A DNA stretch of 6,597 nt, taken from the NCBI GenBank assembly GCA_021785115.1, contig JAJYGO010000215.1, positions 1 to 6,597 on the forward strand. Direction: 5' to 3'. Below are positions 5,001 to 6,597 of the stretch, in pieces. The notes below the pieces were generated by a model, which worked only from the letters and a program-made list of their open reading frames with translations, was not told the origin of the DNA and did not search any database. Positions within the stretch are counted from its first letter, which is position 1, and each line of letters begins with the position of its first letter. This DNA comes from Chloroflexota bacterium. Lineage in GTDB: Bacteria > Chloroflexota > Limnocylindria > Limnocylindrales > CSP1-4. The position numbers and the translations under genes were made by a program.

Positions 5001-5507
5001 TCACGACCGTCCGGCCATCGCCGGTACGGCCGCATGGGGCGCTTCGGCGTCCGCCTCGGATGCGAGGGGCGCAGGGGTGCGCCATTCCGAGGATGGCTCC
5101 GGAGTCGTCGCGAGTGCGGATGTGCTGCGGAGCACGTCGAGCAGCGCCACGCGGGCCCGCAGCCAGCCCTCGTGCAGCGCGCAGACCGGCCCGCCCGTCA
5201 CGATCGCGCAGCTCGTCCGGTTGTGGAGGACGCACTGGTTCTCGCGGAGCGGACCTTCGATCGCCACGATCACGTCGAGCAAGGAGGGCGGATCCGGCGG
5301 CTCCGCCCAGCGGTAACCGCCGCTCGGCCCGAACGCCGAGTCAACCCAGCCCGCGTGCACCAGGGGTGCCAGCGCCTGGCCGAGGAACCCCGGCGTGGTG
5401 CCGATGGCCGCAGCCAGCTCGTCGCCCTTCCAGGTGACCGGCTCTGCCGCCAGGGCTCGCAACGCCTGCAGCGCCAGATCGGTCCTTCGGGTGATCTCAA
5501 GTCTCAC
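5001..5507 (-). CDS. Rrf2-family transcriptional regulator with Fe-S type cysteines
   Basis: Rrf2 regulators (IscR, NsrR, RsrR and kin) are winged-helix dimers; many sense NO, redox state or Fe-S supply through a cluster held by three Cys. The 168-residue product starts MRLEITRRTDLALQALRALA, the normal Rrf2 opening. The winged helix follows (about 27-66: KGDELAAAIGTTPGFLGQAL, then the wing FGPSGGYRW). The dimer helix and cluster loop follow, with C92, C100 and C109 spaced X7 and X8, wider than the X5/X5 of IscR, then ALHEGWLRARVALLDVL. Residues from about 130 are an Ala/Pro/Glu-rich tail beyond the usual family end. The start is GTG at 5507, and no Shine-Dalgarno sequence is seen. It is first gene of the operon with doxX and has an inverted repeat over its start codon, so autoregulation is likely. 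Confidence 0.93.
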   Translation of the reverse strand: MRLEITRRTDLALQALRALAAEPVTWKGDELAAAIGTTPGFLGQALAPLVHAGWVDSAFGPSGGYRWAEPPDPPSLLDVIVAIEGPLRENQCVLHNRTSCAIVTGGPVCALHEGWLRARVALLDVLRSTSALATTPEPSSEWRTPAPLASEADAEAPHAAVPAMAGRS

Positions 5508-5526
5508 AGTCCGAGACTAGGAGACT
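5500..5526 (-). promoter_or_regulatory. Candidate Rrf2 operator and -10 region overlapping the rrf2 start codon
   Basis: On the plus strand AGTCTC (5500-5505), seven bases, then GAGACT (5513-5518) form a perfect 6-7-6 dyad covering the GTG start (5507-5505). A second direct copy GAGACT follows at 5521-5526, eight bases on. On the minus strand TAGTCT (5519-5514) fits the TANNNT -10 of high-GC bacteria and lies six bases before GTG, implying a leaderless mRNA. No good -35 was found. A regulator bound here would block the promoter. Confidence 0.5.
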
Positions 5527-6009
5527 GCCCCACCGACCCTTAGTCCCGTCCTTCTCACTCGGGCGGGTCGCTTTGGCAATACTTCGGGATCCGAATGGAT
5601 GCGCCGGAGGGGGTCATCTAGCCCGGCGTGGCGGCTGGGCGTCGGACAGCGGCGAGCGCGAACCGGCGGCCCTGGCGCCCATCGAGGCCGCTGTGCATCC
5701 GGCGGCCCGTCCCTCCAACGCAGACGCACGGCGGGCCACCACGCGGAAGCCCTCGGACGTCGCGGCGGTGCGGGGTCCGCGGCGTGGGCTGTCCCCACTG
5801 ACCCGACGCTGCAACGCCAGAGAGGGCGTCGCGGTAACGCGCCTGCAATGCTCGGGCCCCGACGCTGGGGCCACGCCGCGCAGCCTGCAGGGCAAACCGC
5901 GCCAGGCGGCGGCTCGTCATCCGGGGGACACCTCGACGGAGCATCGATGATCGAGGTTCGCGGGACGCACATGTGCGCCTCCGAGGACCGTCCGGTATAG
6001 CTGCCGGCG

Positions 6010-6036
6010 GACGGATCGACCGTTACCGGATCCGTC
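6010..6036. repeat. Perfect 8-bp inverted repeat in the leader of the Ig-repeat gene
   Basis: GACGGATC (6010-6017), an 11-nt spacer, and GATCCGTC (6029-6036). It could be a regulator operator or an mRNA stem 55 bp ahead of the start codon. I could not fit it to a known riboswitch class. Confidence 0.4.
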
Positions 6037-6050
6037 TGGGGAGCCGCAGG

Positions 6051-6075
6051 CGTGGTAGATGCCTCCGCCACCACG
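6051..6075 (+). repeat. Inverted repeat whose 3' arm touches the ribosome binding site
   Basis: CGTGGT (6051-6056), 13-nt loop, ACCACG (6070-6075). The second arm ends at the first G of GGAAGGAAG (6075-6083), the Shine-Dalgarno region of the gene at 6091. An RNA stem here could modulate ribosome access. Confidence 0.35.
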
Positions 6076-6090
6076 GAAGGAAGCGCACCG

Positions 6091-6597
6091 ATGACCCACA
6101 GGAAGTTAGCCGCGCTGGCAGCCTCGGCCGTCGCGGTCATGATCCTCATCGCGTCCAGCTACTCCATCGCCGTCGGCGCCACGACGGCGGTGACGATCTC
6201 GACGACGTCGCTGCCGGCCGGCGAGCAGGGCGTCGCCTACAGCCAGGCGCTGGCCGCCACGGGCGGCGCCGCCCCGTACGCGTGGTCGGTCTCCGCGGGC
6301 GCGCTGCCGGCCGGCCTGGCGCTCGACGCCTCGACCGGCCAGATCAGCGGCACGCCGACCGCCGCCGGCACCTCGGCGTTCACCGTCCGCGTCGCCGACT
6401 CGACGACGCCGACCGCCCTGACCGCGACGCAGGACCTCTCGATCGCCGTCGCGGCCCCGGTGGCCGTCTCCACCACCGCCCTCGCGCCCGGCACCCAGGG
6501 CGTCGCCTACAGCCAGGCGCTGGCCGCCACGGGCGGCGCCGCCCCGTACGCGTGGTCGGTCTCCGCGGGCGCGCTGCCGGCCGGCCTGGCGCTCGAC
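6091..6597 (+). CDS. Secreted protein with tandem putative-Ig (He_PIG-like) domains, 3' end outside the window
   Basis: The frame starts at ATG 6091 behind GGAAGGAAG (6075-6083) and is open to the last base, 169 codons. Residues 1-30 are a Sec signal peptide: MTHRK, a hydrophobic stretch AALAASAVAVMILIA, and a likely cut after AVGA. Two repeats of a 90-residue unit follow. Each has GVAYSQALAATGGAAPYAWS then ALPAGLALD, and the complete first one continues ASTGQISGTPTAAGTSAFTV then RVADS. The LPxGLxLDxxTGxIxGTPT pattern is the signature of He_PIG/putative-Ig domains, which build long cell-surface or secreted proteins, often adhesive. The second unit begins at about residue 136 and is cut by the window end. 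More repeats probably follow, and the C-terminal anchor or catalytic domain is not visible. Third-position GC is extreme, as in the rest of the window. Confidence 0.9.
   Translation, partial: MTHRKLAALAASAVAVMILIASSYSIAVGATTAVTISTTSLPAGEQGVAYSQALAATGGAAPYAWSVSAGALPAGLALDASTGQISGTPTAAGTSAFTVRVADSTTPTALTATQDLSIAVAAPVAVSTTALAPGTQGVAYSQALAATGGAAPYAWSVSAGALPAGLALD
6226..6327 (+). repeat. Copy 1 of an exact 102-bp intragenic repeat
   Basis: Identical base for base to 6496-6597. It encodes Q46 to D79 of the Ig-repeat protein. The spacing of the two copies is 270 bp, exactly one domain. Confidence 0.97.
6496..6597 (+). repeat. Copy 2 of the exact 102-bp repeat, reaching the window end
   Basis: Encodes residues 136-169 and is cut by the end of the window, so the true identity tract may be longer. 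Just before it the two units differ (ending LPAGE in the first and LAPGT in the second), so identity begins abruptly at CAGGGCGTC. Confidence 0.97.

Larger units (their letters stand above)
5527..6090. other. About 560 bp without a recognisable gene
   Basis: This stretch separates the divergent rrf2 and Ig-repeat genes and must hold the promoter of the latter. Several open frames exist on both strands, but they are Arg/Pro/Ala-rich, overlap each other, lack ribosome binding sites and show no domain motif, as expected of shadows in GC-rich DNA. Only the inverted repeats near 6010-6075 stand out. Confidence 0.5.

Noticed and set aside
4985..5035. Upstream start for the DoxX protein at 5035
   Set aside because: It would overlap the rrf2 gene and add 17 polar residues; AGGAGG is placed for ATG 4984.
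5955..5976. GAGGTTCGCGGG resembling a tRNA T-loop
   Set aside because: It does not match GGTTCGANTCC, and no acceptor, D or anticodon stem can be built around it.
6010..6090. Known riboswitch (c-di-GMP, c-di-AMP, cobalamin, SAM) in the leader of the Ig-repeat gene
   Set aside because: None of the conserved core sequences of these classes could be located; only simple inverted repeats remain.
5517..6149. 210-codon minus-strand and several plus-strand frames in the rrf2 to Ig-gene gap
   Set aside because: Mutually overlapping, Arg/Pro-rich, no ribosome binding sites or motifs; one even runs antisense into the start of the Ig-repeat gene.

Overview
The window is very GC-rich bacterial DNA with strong third-position GC bias. 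Its gene types are those of a high-GC soil or sediment lineage such as Chloroflexota or Actinobacteriota: short secreted or lipoprotein orphans, VapBC and HepT toxin-antitoxin genes, a putative-Ig repeat protein, an Rrf2-DoxX operon and apparently leaderless promoters. There is no rRNA or phylogenetic marker gene, so the phylum is an inference only. No rRNA, tRNA, CRISPR array or phage module was seen.

Left third (1-2325) is a scar region. A membrane-anchored orphan enters from outside the window and ends at 503. It abuts an IS5-family insertion sequence (about 489-1345) with an intact minus-strand transposase. Directly behind the IS lies a fragment of a HepT/DUF86 toxin that lacks both ends and has a frameshift. 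That fragment runs straight into the body of a lipoprotein that has lost its start codon. A small multi-pass membrane protein follows, with a good ribosome binding site; its last membrane segment lies in another reading frame. Junction debris, an IS and at least two probable frameshifts within about 1 kb point to gene decay (or, less interestingly, local sequence errors).

Middle (2326-4378): about 400 bp with no convincing gene, then an intact lipoprotein (2736-3470) whose C-terminal motif resembles that of the first gene. A complete vapB-vapC toxin-antitoxin pair follows (3568-4220), overlapping by 10 bp and preceded by a promoter placed so that the mRNA should begin at the vapB ATG. Two strong hairpins separate vapC from the convergent operon that follows.

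Right third (4379-6597): a minus-strand operon of an Rrf2-family regulator with three cysteines suited to an Fe-S cluster, followed 16 bp later by a DoxX-family membrane protein. A dyad over the regulator's start codon suggests autoregulation, with DoxX as the co-regulated output. After about 560 bp without a recognisable gene, a secreted protein with tandem putative-Ig (He_PIG-like) domains begins at 6091 and runs off the window; its first two domains share an exactly identical 102-bp segment.

I found no convincing undescribed multi-gene system. The most notable items are the exact intragenic repeat, the chimeric HepT/lipoprotein junction beside the IS, and the regulator operator overlapping its start codon.
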